From the NCBI RefSeq assembly GCF_018687535.1, contig NZ_CP061295.1:1116001-1180000 (forward strand): a stretch of 64,000 nucleotides of DNA, in the 5' to 3' direction. The notes beneath the pieces are model-generated. The model was not told the DNA's origin and did no database searches. It saw only the letters and a list, made by a program, of their open reading frames with translations. Within the stretch, counting starts at the first letter, position 1. Each line of letters begins with the position of its first letter. Source of the stretch: Polynucleobacter sp. MWH-S4W17 (GTDB taxonomy: Bacteria; Pseudomonadota; Gammaproteobacteria; Burkholderiales; Burkholderiaceae). Below, one piece after another: positions 45,601 to 60,600 of this stretch. Made by a program: the position numbers and the translations under genes.

Positions 45601-48600
45601 CCACTGAGTTTAGGGTGACCGTCTTATTGGCGCCTGCATTTTTATCGCTATAGGTGATTGCGGCAGAGCTTACTCGGTCGCCACCAACCAACTGTGCCGA
45701 CAAGGCAGTCAAGTCAGAGGCTGTGGCTAGCTGAATCGTGGCGCCATCGTAGGCCTTGGTTGCATTAGGCGCAACAATAGTGATATTCAATGGCACCACA
45801 GTCACACTTGTATTGACTGTATTTAATATCTCATAATTTCCAAGACTGGAGCCATTTACCCCAGCAAGACTTAAACCGTTGAGGCTAGACAGTGTTTGAT
45901 TTGCCTGTACGTTCTTTGTCGTCATCGTTGCAGCACCAGTAGCTGCAAATGTCTCACCATTGACGCCGCTAACGGTTAGATTTGAGCCAACAATAGCGCT
46001 TGAGCCATCGTAAACTTTATAACCCAGGGCAGAAAGTTGCGCTTTGGTAATCGTTAATGTGCCATTAGCCGCCAAAAAGTCATAATTGGCTGCCGCTAAG
46101 TTACCCGTATTACCTGCAATGCTGTAGTTACCTACGTTGGTTGTAGCATTTGCTGCATTTGACCCAAGCGCAGAACCAGCAATAGCCGCAGTTGTTGAAT
46201 TTTCACCATTCACAAAACCAGTAATCGTTTGAGTAAATGTTGGGTTAGCAGAACCATACACACGAGATTGATCATCTGCGGTTACGGTAAGATGCGCTTT
46301 ATTAATCGTCAATGTACCGTTGGCAGCAGTAAAGTTATAGTTAGCTGCACTTAAATTGCCAACGCTACTTGCAATCGTGTAATTACCTACCCCTGTCAGA
46401 TTTGTTGCTGTAGTGCTTGCCGCACTAGAACCACCGACATGCGCGGTAAGTGCAGTCTCCCCGTTCACAAAACCGGTCATTGATTGCGTTAAGGTTGGAT
46501 TAGTCTGACCATACAAGCGAGTTTGATTGTCCGCGGAAACAGTTACTAATGCCTTGGCGATATTGAGCGTGCCATTAGTACCAGTCAATACATAGTTAGT
46601 TTCTGTGCCAACGGTAACGGCATTGATATAGATGCCAGCATTGGTGCCATTAGCTCCGGTTGCACTGATACTGCTTAAATTAGCAACCGTATCAGTACCC
46701 TGCAAGCCAGAGACATTAAACCCTGAAATATTTTGTGTTACTCCGGTATAAGTAGTATTGGCACCATTACCAGTCACCGATAGAGCAGCTTTGGCAATGG
46801 TCAATGTGCCATTGACAAAATTGAGGTTGTAGTTAGTAGCAGTACCATTCGCCTGAGTCACATAGGTACCAGCATTTGTACCGGATCCACCAGCGCTCAC
46901 ATTGGTTAATACGGCTATCGTTTCGTTATTGACAAAACCGCTACCGGTAAAGCCTGTTACGCTCTGCTGACTACCGTTGTAAGTCAGGTTTGCGCTATTA
47001 GCAGTAACGGTCAGGTTGGCTGGATTGATTGTGAGGTTGCCGGCCGCATAAGTAATGTTGTAGTTACCAACCGAGCCGGTGCTCAAGGTTTGGTTACTTG
47101 CTGTCAAACTATAACTACCTACGTTGCTGCTAGCATTCGCTGCGCTAGTAACTGTGGCATTACCCAAGGTGTCGCCGTTATACAGAGTACTACCAGTATT
47201 TAAAGTGACAGTGCCCGTAGTTGGGTTTGCCCCACCATAGGTGCGGCTTTGATTGTCAGCGACCACAGCAATGTTAGCCGGTGTGACCTGTAAATTGCCA
47301 TCTATATAGCTAATGTTGTAGTTTGAAGTGCTAAAGCTAGCATTATTAGTTACGTTGCTTGCAGTAATGCTGTAGCTACCTACGTTCGTAGTTACCGCAC
47401 TTCCATTGCTACTTAAAGTGACACCGCCAATTGACTGGTTATTCACCAAGCCAGATGTTGCGTATCCTGTTGAAGTCAAGTTTGTGCCTAAACCGTACTG
47501 GGTTACCGCGCTGTTTGCTGTAATCGTTAGATTAGCTGGAGTAATCGATGCGGATGTTCCAGGCTGACCACCTACACCCCAATTGAGTTCGGTTGTTTGC
47601 AGTGCATAGTCACTCAAGGTGCTAGTGTGATTTCCACCAACAGTTGCAATAGTCAAATTCGTTGTAGAAACACTGTTTGCATTAACAACATTAGCATTGT
47701 TATAAGCGGCATTACTGAGATTGCTGAGAGAGAGTGTATCTCCGACTACTAGTCCAGTGATAGTGATATTTCCTAAACCAACCGTAGCATTTGCATTGCC
47801 GTCATAGACCTTACTGATGTTGCCAGCAGCAGCCAAGGTTAGGGTTGCCGCGGTGATATTGGCGTTAGTACCCACTTGACCACCACTACCCCATGTGAGG
47901 TTGGTAGTTTGCAGGTTGTAATCAGTCGTCGCGCTGGCGCTATTACCGGCGATGCTCGCTAACGATAAGTTGTTGATGCTCACATTACTTGCATTAGCAA
48001 CGTGAGCACTGTTGTAAGCGGCGCTTAAGTTCGAGAGCGTTAAGGTATCGCCAGCGATCAGGCCACTCACACTGTAGTTGCCTGAAGTAATGCTGATATT
48101 GGCACTGCCGTCATAGACCCTGCTCACATTGCCAGTAGCAGCCAAGGTTAGGGTTGCTGCGGTGATATTGGCGTTAGTACCTGCTTGACCACCACTACCC
48201 CATGTGAGGTTGGTAGTTTGCAGGTTGTAATCAGTCGTCGCGCTGGCGCTATTACCGGCGATGCTCGCTAGCGATAAGTTGTTGATGCTGACATTACTTG
48301 CATTAGCAACGTGAGCACTGTTGTAAGCGGCGCTTAAGTTTGAGAGCGTTAAGGTATCGCCAGCGATCAGACCACTCACACTGTAGTTGCCTGACGTAAT
48401 GCTGATGTTCGCACTGCCGTCATAGACCTTGCTGATATTACCGGTGGCGCTCAAGGTGACGTTGGCCGCGCTGATCGTGGAGCTATTCCAGGTCAGGTTC
48501 GTCGTTTGTAAGTTGTAGTCACTCAGAGCGCTGGTGTGGTTACCAGACACGGTAGCTAAAGCGAGATTGCCAACGCTTACATTAGCGGCGCTCGCTACGT

Positions 48601-51600
48601 GGGCGCTATTAAAGGCGGCGGTAGTCAGATTACTTAAGGTCAAGCTATCGCCGGCAACTAGTCCAGTGATCGATAAGTTCGCTAGGCTAACGGTAGCATT
48701 GGCGGTGCCATCGTAGGTCTTGGTGACATTACCAGTGGTGGCTAAGGTCAGGTTCGCCGCGCTGATCGTGGAGCTATTCCAGGTCAGGTTCGTCGTTTGT
48801 AAGTTGTAGTCACTCAGAGCGCTGGTGTGGTTACCCGATACCGTCGCTAAAGCGAGATTACCAACGCTTACATTAGCGGCGCTCGCTACGTGGGCGCTAT
48901 TAAAGGCGGCGGTAGTCAGATTACTTAAGGTCAAGCTATCGCCGGCAACTAGTCCAGTGATCGATAAGTTCGCTAGGCTAACGGTAGCATTGGCGGTACC
49001 GTCGTAGGTCTTGGTGACATTACCAGTGGTGGCTAAGGTCAGGTTCGCCGTGCTGATCGTGGAGCTATTCCAGGTCAGGTTCGTCGTTTGTAAGTTGTAG
49101 TCACTCAGAGCGCTGGTGTGGTTACCCGATACCGTCGCTAAAGCGAGATTACCAACAGTCACATTCGAAGCATTGGCTACGTGCGCACTATTAAAGGCGG
49201 CAGTAGTCAGATTACTTAAGGTCAAGCTGTCACCAGCAACTAAACCGGTAATAGATAAATTGGCTAGGCTAACGGTGGCATTGGCGGTACCGTCGTAGGT
49301 CTTGGTGACATTACCAGTGGTGGCTAGAGTCAGGTTCGCCGTGCTGATCGTCGAGCTATTCCAGGTCAGGTTCGTCGTTTGTAAGTTGTAGTCACTGAGC
49401 GCACTGGTGTGGTTACCGGCAACGGTGGCTAAGGCTAAGTTAGCGACAGTCACATTAGCAGCGCTCGCTACGTGGGCGCTATTAAAGGCTGCAGCAGTCA
49501 GATTACTTAAGGTCAAGCTATCACCAGCAACTAGTCCAGTGATCGATAAGTTCGCTAGGCTAACGGTAGCATTGGCGGTGCCATCGTAGGTCTTGGTGAC
49601 ATTACCAGTCGTGGCTAAGGTCAGGTTCGCGGCGCTGATGTTGGCATTAGTGCCCGCTTGACCACCACTACCCCAAGTGAGGTTGGTGGTGCTGAGAACA
49701 TAATCACCAGTCTGACTACTGTGATTGCCAGTTACGTTAGCAATCGCAATACCACTGGTATTCACAGTCGTCGCATCAGCCACGTGGGCACTGTTATAAG
49801 TAGCACCGGTGTTGGTCAAAGCAGCTGCCGTATCACCTGAGACTAGTCCGGTGATTTGGTAGTTGTTCTGTGCCAACGTCGCGTTAGCCGTACCATCGTA
49901 TGCCTTGCTCACATTGCCAGTAGCAGCCAAGGTTAGGGTTGCTGCGGTGATATTGGCATTAGTACCTGCTTGACCACCACTACCCCATGTGAGGTTGGTA
50001 GTTTGCAGGTTGTAATCAGTCGTCGCGCTGGCGCTATTACCGGCGATGCTCGCTAGCGATAAGTTGTTGATGCTGACATTACTTGCATTAGCAACGTGAG
50101 CACTGTTGTAAGCGGCGCTTAAGTTTGAGAGCGTTAAGGTATCGCCAGCGATCAGACCACTCACACTGTAGTTGCCTGACGTAATGCTGATGTTCGCACT
50201 GCCGTCATAGACCTTGCTGATATTACCGGTGGCGCTCAAGGTGACGTTGGCCGCGCTGATCGTGGAGCTATTCCAGGTCAGGTTCGTCGTTTGTAAGTTG
50301 TAGTCACTCAGAGCGCTGGTGTGGTTACCAGACACGGTAGCTAAAGCGAGATTGCCAACGCTTACATTAGCGGCGCTCGCTACGTGGGCGCTATTAAAGG
50401 CGGCGGTAGTCAGATTACTTAAGGTCAAGCTATCGCCGGCAACTAGTCCAGTGATCGATAAGTTCGCTAGGCTAACGGTAGCATTGGCGGTGCCATCGTA
50501 GGTCTTGGTGACATTACCAGTGGTGGCTAAGGTCAGGTTCGCCGCGCTGATCGTGGAGCTATTCCAGGTCAGGTTCGTCGTTTGTAAGTTGTAGTCACTC
50601 AGAGCGCTGGTGTGGTTACCCGATACCGTCGCTAAAGCGAGATTACCAACGCTTACATTAGCGGCGCTCGCTACGTGGGCGCTATTAAAGGCGGCGGTAG
50701 TCAGATTACTTAAGGTCAAGCTATCGCCGGCAACTAGTCCAGTGATCGATAAGTTCGCTAGGCTAACGGTAGCATTGGCGGTACCGTCGTAGGTCTTGGT
50801 GACATTACCAGTGGTGGCTAAGGTCAGGTTCGCCGTGCTGATCGTGGAGCTATTCCAGGTCAGGTTCGTCGTTTGTAAGTTGTAGTCACTCAGAGCGCTG
50901 GTGTGGTTACCCGATACCGTCGCTAAAGCGAGATTACCAACAGTCACATTCGAAGCATTGGCTACGTGCGCACTATTAAAGGCGGCAGTAGTCAGATTAC
51001 TTAAGGTCAAGCTGTCACCAGCAACTAAACCGGTAATAGATAAATTGGCTAGGCTAACGGTGGCATTGGCGGTACCGTCGTAGGTCTTGGTGACATTACC
51101 AGTGGTGGCTAGAGTCAGGTTCGCCGTGCTGATCGTCGAGCTATTCCAGGTCAGGTTCGTCGTTTGTAAGTTGTAGTCACTGAGCGCACTGGTGTGGTTA
51201 CCGGCAACGGTGGCTAAGGCTAAGTTAGCGACAGTCACATTAGCAGCGCTCGCTACGTGGGCGCTATTAAAGGCTGCAGCAGTCAGATTACTTAAGGTCA
51301 AGCTATCACCAGCAACTAGTCCAGTGATCGATAAGTTCGCTAGGCTAACGGTAGCATTGGCGGTGCCATCGTAGGTCTTGGTGACATTACCAGTCGTGGC
51401 TAAGGTCAGGTTCGCGGCGCTGATGTTGACGGTATTACTTGCACTTCGTACTGTCAAGCTTGGCAATTGATAGTTACTTACTAACCCACCGGCCGATGCT
51501 GTCGCACCAGACTGATTACCCAAAGTAATTGCACTAATGTAATTGCTTGTATTGTCAGCTACGTGACCGCTATTAGCGGTGGCTGCGCTATAGGTAAGAG

Positions 51601-54600
51601 TCTCTCCAGCTACGCCCGTTGCAATAGTCACATTAGTCATAGCATTGCTGCCGCTATAAACCTGAACATCGCTAATCGTGATAGTTTTAGGCGTGATATT
51701 GCCTGTAACGCCAGTTTGTTGAACTAGGTTGTAATTAGCTGCATCTGTACCAGAAATACTGGAATTTAGGGTCACACTCAGGTTGCTGCCAACGTTCTTG
51801 CTGCTGAAATTACCACTTGCACTTAGTGATACAACATCACTTACTGAGGATGTTGCATTATTAAGTACACCAGCTAGAGTGCCATTATTGATAAATGAAG
51901 CTGAAGTGCTATTTCCATATACCGTATCAGCTACTTGAGTTCCAGAAACAGTCAGGTTTGCCTTGGTAACTTGAATGGTTCCATTGGAGTAAGTGATCGT
52001 TCCATAACCCAATGAATTGGTAGTGATGCCAGTAATGCCTGCTGTGTAATTACCCGCTTTTAGGTAACCAGCTGTAGAGTAACCAGCCCCTGCAATACTC
52101 AATACTGGTACGTTAGCCGCACCAAATATCTGTGTATATGTATCACCATTTTGAGTAATCGAACTCATCGCACTAGATGTACTATTTCCATAGACAATCG
52201 TTGCATTACTTGCGCTAATGGTTAAGGTCGGCGCTTCACGATAAATAGCATAAGTGCCTGTAGTTAATGCGGCTGATGTTGCGTTGTAACCAGTTACTGT
52301 TGCATTACTACCGTATCGGAATCTACCGCTGCCACTACCAATCAAGGTTGTTATACCTGTACTACCCGCAATACTTCCAGTGAACAAGGTAATACGCCCA
52401 CCGGATCCAGATGAGACATTACCGCTTCCTGACAAAGTGATATTGCCACCTGTCGCTGTTCCGTTAGCAGTGCCTGATCCAGCATTCAGAATAATTGCGC
52501 TGGTTCCGTTGGTACTGGTGGTGTTAACCGTCTGGGTTAATGCAAGATCACCTGCAACAGTGCTGATATTCACCAAACCACTGGCGTTAACTCCATTAAT
52601 ACCGCTAACCGTTCCAATTGTTAATCCATTGGCATCAACATACGTTACGTTGGTCACATTACTTGCTGCAAATATTGTGACGTTATTGCTTGTATTGGAA
52701 AGATTGATGTTACCGTTCTGAACCAATAAATTACTTGCAATAAAACCAGCCGTCTGAGTGGCGTTACCACTTAACAGCACCCGATTTAATGCAACAGAAC
52801 TTAAGGCAGAGTTAATCGCAATGTTGGCACCATATAAGGATAGATTGCCTGCAAATCCAGTGATTGAACTGTTATAGGCCAAGTTCGCGGTATTCGTTAT
52901 GGCATATGCGCTACTGTTGGCATAAGTCATTCCGCTGTACTGCCCTATTACCAAATTGGCCAATGAACTAACGTTAGCAATCGATAAATTACCAAAAGTA
53001 GTGCCACTCGTTGTTGTGAAAGTACCGGTTGTAACGGTTCCATTCCAAGTGCCAGTCGTGCTCCAATCAGCAACTGCATTTGGAGCCCAGGTTAAAGTGC
53101 CTGAGGTATTAACGGTTAATACATTCGAACCGATTTTTGGTGTGATCAAGGTGATATTGCCAGTACCAGCATCAATCTTTGTTCCGCTGGCAACCGAAAG
53201 AATGGATCCACCGGTCACGGATGCATTACCAGACCAGACCATGACATCGCCACCACTGGTGGTGATGTTGCCATTGAAATCCATAGCATTATTATTGGCA
53301 GCCGATGAGCCAGCCGACCCGCCATCACCTACGGTTAAACCGTTCCAAACCAATGAACCATTTGCGGTTGAGCTACCACCAATCCAGACCATACCGCCAT
53401 TGGTCGTGATATTGCCAGTTCCGCTATTGCCGCCATAGTTGGTATTGCCATAATCAGACCACTCAATCACATTGGCAGATGTGCCAGTCGCCGAAATATT
53501 GCCGTTAAGTTGAAGACGGCTATTAGACCTCAGCGTGATATTCGAGGTTGCCCCACCCGTTTTTTGGATTGAGCCAGCGCTAGATATATAAACGGCGTTG
53601 TTATCACTCGCGTTATTGCCCTGAATCCAGATGTCGCCAGTGCCGCTACTAATCATGGCCGCGGTAATGTTAACTTCACCACCATAGAGATAAATACCAC
53701 CCTTAACAGTTACGTTGGAATTCCAGTAAGTGGTATAGGTGTTATACGTATTACCGATTGTCAGCTTATTGGGCGTATAGGTAGTGCCGTTGATTGTCGG
53801 ACTGAAGTTAAACCACGATGTGTATACATCTTGTCCGGATGATGCAGTATCTGATAGCGGCAAAATTGCAATGCTACCGTTAGTGCCGATCGACAAGGCT
53901 CCGTTATAAGCCCATGAGTTAGCACGTAACGTCACATTGCCCGTGCCAGTATTGATGGTTGGTGAATTACTATTAAATAACTGAGAGCCACTAATCGTAA
54001 TATTGGCATTGGTTGAAGTGACGTTACTACCAGCCAACTGACCTACCGTTCCAACTAAATAAATGTAATTATTGTTAGTAGTGGAAATGTTGATGTTGCT
54101 ACCACCAGCTAATACATTGCCATACATCACAATGCCGCGATTGCCAGAGCTAGCTGTACCGGTAAGAGTTACATTACCTACATCAGAGATGATATTGTTA
54201 TTGTTATTAAAATACAGTCCTGCTTGAAGACCCGTACCGGTAAGCGTTACATTACCGCCAGTAGATCGGATGGTGCCGCCCTGAGTAGTATTGTCGTAAT
54301 AAGACCGAATTCCGGCGTAGTCAAAGTCATTGACACCTGACCCAGATGTAGAGCCAGTGATCGTTACATCGCCCTTGGCAATAATGCTATAGGCGCCTCC
54401 ATCCCATGTATTCAGATAGATACCGGCAGCAGTTCCACAACCCGCAATGTTGATGGAGCCGTTACCCGCATTAATCGTCGCGTTACGGCCAAATAAAACC
54501 GCATTACCACTAGACGTATTACCTTGAATGCTGATATTTCCACCACCAGAATACATTGCTACGTTAGTGGTGCCGCCGCCAAACTCAATTGCCCAATCAG

Positions 54601-57600
54601 AGTTTTTATTGACTGCGCCAGTTGGGACAACAAAACCAGAAGCATCAGTTGTGGTAGCAGCACCACCGCCAACGATAATAGCGCCGCCTCCACCTGTCTG
54701 AGCGGTGCTGCCATTAGCAGAATTTAATGTGATGTTGCCATCTTGCATCACAATACCGCCAGCCACACCTCCATTAGAGTTAGACCAGAAAACCAATGAA
54801 CCATTATTGGCTTGGTAAGTCCGTGAAACGTTCGCACTAAAAATGCTACCCGTAGCTTTAAGGATGAGAGCATTACCAGCACCCAAAGAAGTTATATTGG
54901 CACCAGAATAAATACTACCCTGCGCCGTCAGGGAAATAATGCCGCCAGAAGAGATATTGGCTAACGATAAATACTCAGCGTATGTATTTACACTTGTATT
55001 GGTAGCGCCTAAAAGCGTTACATTCCCACTAGTAGACAGAATTTGAGAGCTAGATGATTCAATGCTAATGCCATAGCTCGAATTTGATGTTCCGCTGATG
55101 TTAATCGCGCCAGTTGTGGAACTAATATTGCTCGCACCTGCAAGGTAAATGCCCTGATAACCAGCTCCAGAAGTTCCGGTTAAATTAATGCTGCCCGAAG
55201 AGGTCTTTGCATTAAAAGTACTTTGAGCATGAATACCGCGATATGGCGTTGAAGAGCCATTCATCGTGATATTGCCGGAGCCTGCAGAGGTATTGAAGTT
55301 CGCAGCAGCATCCAACTGAATGCCCTGACCTGAGGCCCCACCAACTCCATTCAGGAGAATATCACCGCCACTAGTTGTAGTGATATTAACCGCACCTGTG
55401 TAATACAAGCCTGGCCAGCCCGCCCTAGAAATACCTGTGATGTTAACAATGCCACTAGTCGTAGAAATATTGCTAGTAGTAGCCTGGAAACCAGATCCGC
55501 TAGAGGATGAGCCATTTCCAAATAGCGTAATGTTGCCTGTTGTTGTACTGTAGTTGACTGCACCGCTATAAAAGCCACCGTAGGTTGAAGAGTTGCCACT
55601 AACTGAAATATTGCCAGTCGTTGTTGAAATATTGGTAGCGCCAGCAAAATACGTTGCCCAACCGCTACTGGAAGTGGTGTTTACCTGGATATTTCCAGAT
55701 GTTGAGCTAATGTTTCCAGCGGAAAGATAGAAGCCATAGGCTGTACCTGCAGCACCAGCAATCGAGATATTTCCAGAAGCAGAAGTGAAATTAACGGACG
55801 GTGCAGATAAATAGACCCCGTAACCACTGGTAGATGTGCCCGTAATATTTAAATTACCGGCACCCGTAGCATTGAAATTAGCAAAGTTATCGGCAATCAG
55901 AATTCCATAATCGCTACCGGTATTTGTTCCGGTAATGGTGATGCCTTGAGCAGTCACTGATGTTCCATTGGCGGTTGCACCGCCCCATGCATTAAATTGA
56001 ACACCTCGTGAGCCACCAGTTGCGCTATTTCCAATAATTGTTAAAGCGCCTGTACCTGCATTGATGAGCGTAGCCCTATCAAACATAATGGTGTACGAAC
56101 CATTGCTTGATGCATTCATGTTGATGTTTCCACCGCCTGAATACATCTTCATCACCGTATCACCGCCACTCGCACTTGGCTGGAATGAAAGCGCCATGTT
56201 TGCAGCAAATGCTGCACCCGTTGGATTCCCGTTAGCATCTACCGCTGCGCCACCGCCAAAAATGATATTGCCACCACCGGTAGTTTGAGTGATGCTGCCA
56301 TTAGCAGTATTGAAAGTTGGGCTAGCACCTTCTAGGTTGATGCCGCCGCCAGAAGTGCTATTGGCATTACTCCAGAAAACCAGGCTTCCGTTATTGGTTT
56401 GGAATGTAAGGTTATCTGTAGTTGACTTAATCTTTCCCAGAGCCTTGAAAACAAGTGCATTGCCTGCACCTTGTGATGTCACGTTCGTACCTAGGTATAT
56501 ATCTGCGCCTGAGTTAACAGAAATAACACCAGCTGTCTGAATCTTATTGGCGATTAAATAGTCGCCATAGCTTCCGGTCGTATTGCCAGTAATATTGATA
56601 TTGCCTGAAGTAGAGGTGATGTTGCCTACCCCACCAGTGCTTTCAAAATCAAAACCGTAGTAACTTACAGAGGTGCCGGATAAATTAATATTGCCGGTCG
56701 TTGAGCTAATATTGCCCGAATAATAGAAAACACCTTGCGAGCCACTAGAAGATGTACCGGTAACGCTAATGGCACCAGCGCCTGATGCTAAATTTACATT
56801 TGAATTTAGATAGGCGCCAATACCGACGCTACCAGTTTTACCAACAACAGTAATTCCCCCGGTGCCTTGTGTTGTATTGAGATTTACCGCAACACTAGAG
56901 GTAATGCCGTAACTAGAAACTGCCGTACCATTTAAGGTAATTGAGCCACCAGCAGTTGTAAAGTTTGTTGGGTTGGTGACAAAATTAATACCAGACTGGT
57001 TACCGGTCTGATTACCAACGAGCGAAATATTACCTGTCGTCGTTGTGAAATTACCCCCACCCAAATGAATGGCATCGTAACCAAGTGAGCCTGTTACGTT
57101 AAACGTAATATTGCCGGTCGTAGTTGAGTAATTCGCGGTATATGGCTGATAGAAACCTGCCCAAGCTGGCGAATTGGCTATGATCGAAATCGACCCCCCA
57201 GCGGTAGACTTCATATTACCCATGTAATATTCAATCGCGCTGGAATTACCCGTTCCATTTAAGGTGATATTCCCCGACGCAGAAGTGATATTGAAGTTGC
57301 TCGTTGAACCAGAGCCCAAACGAATTCCGTAGTTGGCTAGTGAAATACCCGTAATACTGATATCTCCAGAGCCTGTTGAGGTGATTTCTGCTCCATTGTT
57401 ACCAATATAAAACGCATTTGACCCACTAGAACTTGCATTGATAGTAATGCCCTGCGCAGTAATAGTCGTTCCATTCGTTGCACTGCCATAGGCATTGAAC
57501 TCAATACCATTACTGGTAGCATTTGTTTGAATATTTAATGATCCATTACCAGCATTAATGATTGATGCGCGATCAAACATCACACCATAACCACTGGTGC

Positions 57601-60600
57601 TCTTGGCATTAATGGAAATATTGCCGCCGCCGGTGTACATACTAGTTATCGTATTGCCGGCACTTGCTGGATTAAAGGCAACGGCATTACCAGCGCTTAC
57701 TACAGCACCCGTCGGATTACCATTTGTATCAACGGTTGCGCCACCACCAAAAATCAAATCACCGCCACCAGTTGTTTGGTTAGTGGCGCCATTGGCAGTG
57801 TTAAAAGTTAGGTTGGCATTGGTCATAGTAATGCCGCCGCCGGAGGTGCTATTGGCATTACTCCAGAACACCATAGAGCCGTTATTGGTACGGAAAGTTA
57901 AATTATCAGCACCAGTGGATATGGTTCCGAGGGCCTTTACTAGCATCTTTGAGCCCGAATTCGTTTCAGTCAAATTGCTATTTAAAGTAATATTCCCTGC
58001 ATATAAACTGATTGGGCCAGAGACATTAATGTTGCTCGCACTACCAATAGTTAAGTTCGCTGTATTTGTCGCGCTACCAATGGTTAAGCTAGTAAATCCA
58101 TTGGCAACACTGTAATTAACCGCTTGAGCGGATCCAAAACTGGTACCGTTTGGCTGAATCAAGATCGTACCAGTACCAATAAAACCCTGAGTAGATGGTG
58201 CATTGGTGTTGGTGAAGGTTAAAGCACCGCCAGCTACACTGGTATTGCCGGTATATGATGCTGCACCAGTAATATTAACGTTGTTCGCCTGGCTAATGAT
58301 GACATTTCCGGCACCAGAAATTGCGTTACCAATCGTTAGGTCGTCCGTGTGGTTATAGGTAAGATTGGCACCGCTACTAATACTAATATTGGAGCTCGAA
58401 TTGATGCTGCCAACAGTAGTGCCATTACCAATTTGCAAAGTACCTGCTACAACTGAGGTATTGCCGGTATAGGTATCTGACACCGGAATGATCATGGTTC
58501 CGGTGCCATTCTGAATTAAATTAACCCCACCAGAAATCAAGCCAACCATGGTCAAATTACCAGAACCAATGCTGGAGACATTGAGGTTATAAGTAGAGCT
58601 TGCAACGCTAGCAAAGTTTCCTGAGAAAGTACTATTTGCTGAAGCATTAAATTTCAGTAAGCTTGTTTGATGGGTTGTATCAAGATTTGAGAAAGATCCA
58701 GAACCAATAACTTGAGCAGCCCTAAATTCAATAGAGCCAGACTGATCCCATGCGTTATAAATATTCGAGCCGCTGATATTTATCGTGCCAGCACCCGCTT
58801 TATATAAAACGTTTTCAATATTGAAAGGAGCTAAACCAGCACCACCGTTCACAATACCATTTAAGTTGATGGTGCCATTAGCAGCGCTAGTGTCAATTGT
58901 TAAGGTATAGCTATTCGTGCTTGCATTCGATCCACCCATAAAGCCTGAAAGATTGGCACTTCCAGCAGTCACAATCGATGTTGCATTTGTTAAGGATGCG
59001 AAGGTTCCATAACTAGAGCTTGGTTCAGTCGAGTTATAAACAAATGCACCTGAACCCAAATTCAGATTTCCAGTAAAGCCAATGGCACCAGCAGTAACGC
59101 TTAAGTTACCGTTGCCACTGTACTTAGTATTGGGCAACATAACGGCGGTGGCATTATTAAAGAGATAAGTCAGGCTGGCATTATTGGTAATATTTCCAGA
59201 ACCAATTGCACCAGTTGAACCGTTATTACCTATCTGCAATGTGCCACCACTAATGGTGGTGTTGCCAGAATACGAATTCGCTCCTGACAAGATCAAAGTG
59301 CTTGAGCTATTTTGGGTTAAGTTACCCGCTCCACTCATATTGCCCGACAAAATCTGAACAGCAGAAGAGTTATATATCAGCGTGCCAGCATTACTTATGT
59401 TGCCTGCATAACTGCCGTTGCCTAATGTACCTGCACCGCCAAGAGTTAAATTACCCGCGGTAATGGTCGTGATACCAGAATAACTATTATTGGCGTTAGT
59501 CAGCGTGAGATTACCAGTAACCAATGTTAGGTTTCCGGTGCCAGTAATTGCCAGGCTTTGAGTTAAAGCATCGCTATGGTTATATGCCAAGGTGCCGTTA
59601 TTAATGATGGCATTCGTATTGGCAATCGAACCTACAGTTGTTCCGTTACCAATCTGCAATGTGCCAGCACTAATGGTGGTATTGCCCGTGTAGGTATCAG
59701 TGCCAGTTAGAGTTAAGGTGGATGAGCCATTAACCACTAAATTACCTGCTCCAGCAATAACCCCGGCATAAGTTGTAGCGCTGGTAATTACATTGGCAGT
59801 CAGCGTATAACCCGTTCCGAGATTAATCGTACCGGCCCCAACAAACGAGCCAATCGTATCCGTTGAAGACACGTTATAAGTTGCACCACTAGTAATATTG
59901 ACAATATTGCCATCAGCCAAGCTACCGTTTACAAGCAATGTACCCGCTGACACATTGGTTGTGCCGGTATAGGTATTAGCAGCGGTTAAGGCAGTAACCC
60001 CCGAGCTATTCTGAGTTAAATTACCTGATCCAGAAATAATTCCGCTCAAGGTCACATTACCAGCGCCGCCAGATAAGGTTAGCGTGTTGCCATTGGTATT
60101 AATAGGTGCGTTAATGGTGAGGTTGCCTGCACCTGTGGCAAAGCTTGCTCCGGCAGCTAAATAAATGTTCGAGCTACCCGAGCCATTAATAACAATATTA
60201 CCTGTTGATGTGGCATTCATGGCAGCGGCGCCATTTAAATACAATGCACCCGATGTTGCGGTGACACCCGCAAAGTTAAACGTCAACGTTCCATTGGAGC
60301 TGGTGAATGATGGGCTAATAAGTGCGCTTGTATTTATAGCCGTCAAATCTCCGCTAAGCGCGCTGATATTAAAGGTGACGTTACCGCTAGTGGCGGTTGT
60401 TGGTACTGCTGCGGCACCATACTGAATGACACCCCAATCACCTGCTGTTTGGGTAACATTGATTTGTAATGCACTACCACTTGCAGTATTAATTGAAGTA
60501 TTTGTATAAATACCCATTGCCCAGTGGGTACCGACACCCGAAGAAGCATTGGCAGTTAAGGTAACTGCGCCACTTGTATTTAGGGTTGAATTTGCTTGCA

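Larger units (their letters stand above)
48120..51428 (-). repeat. 1,785-bp segmental tandem duplication in tpsA2
   Basis: 48120-49643 and 49905-51428 match almost base for base at an offset of 1,785 bp (595 codons). I compared several stretches and found one difference (gcgttag versus gcattag near 48172/49957). Each copy holds four 97-residue YDG repeats plus a related unit. Protein order is A-B-C-D-E-F-A-B-C-D-E-E'-G. Confidence 0.92.

Noticed and set aside
48534-51374. Eight near-identical 60-residue plus-strand frames in the 291-bp repeats
   Set aside because: They are antisense shadows of the YDG repeats in tpsA2, with no ribosome-binding sites and exact repeat periodicity.
48471-51419. 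CRISPR array
   Set aside because: The repeats are 291 bp, coding and in frame, with no short repeat/unique spacer structure.
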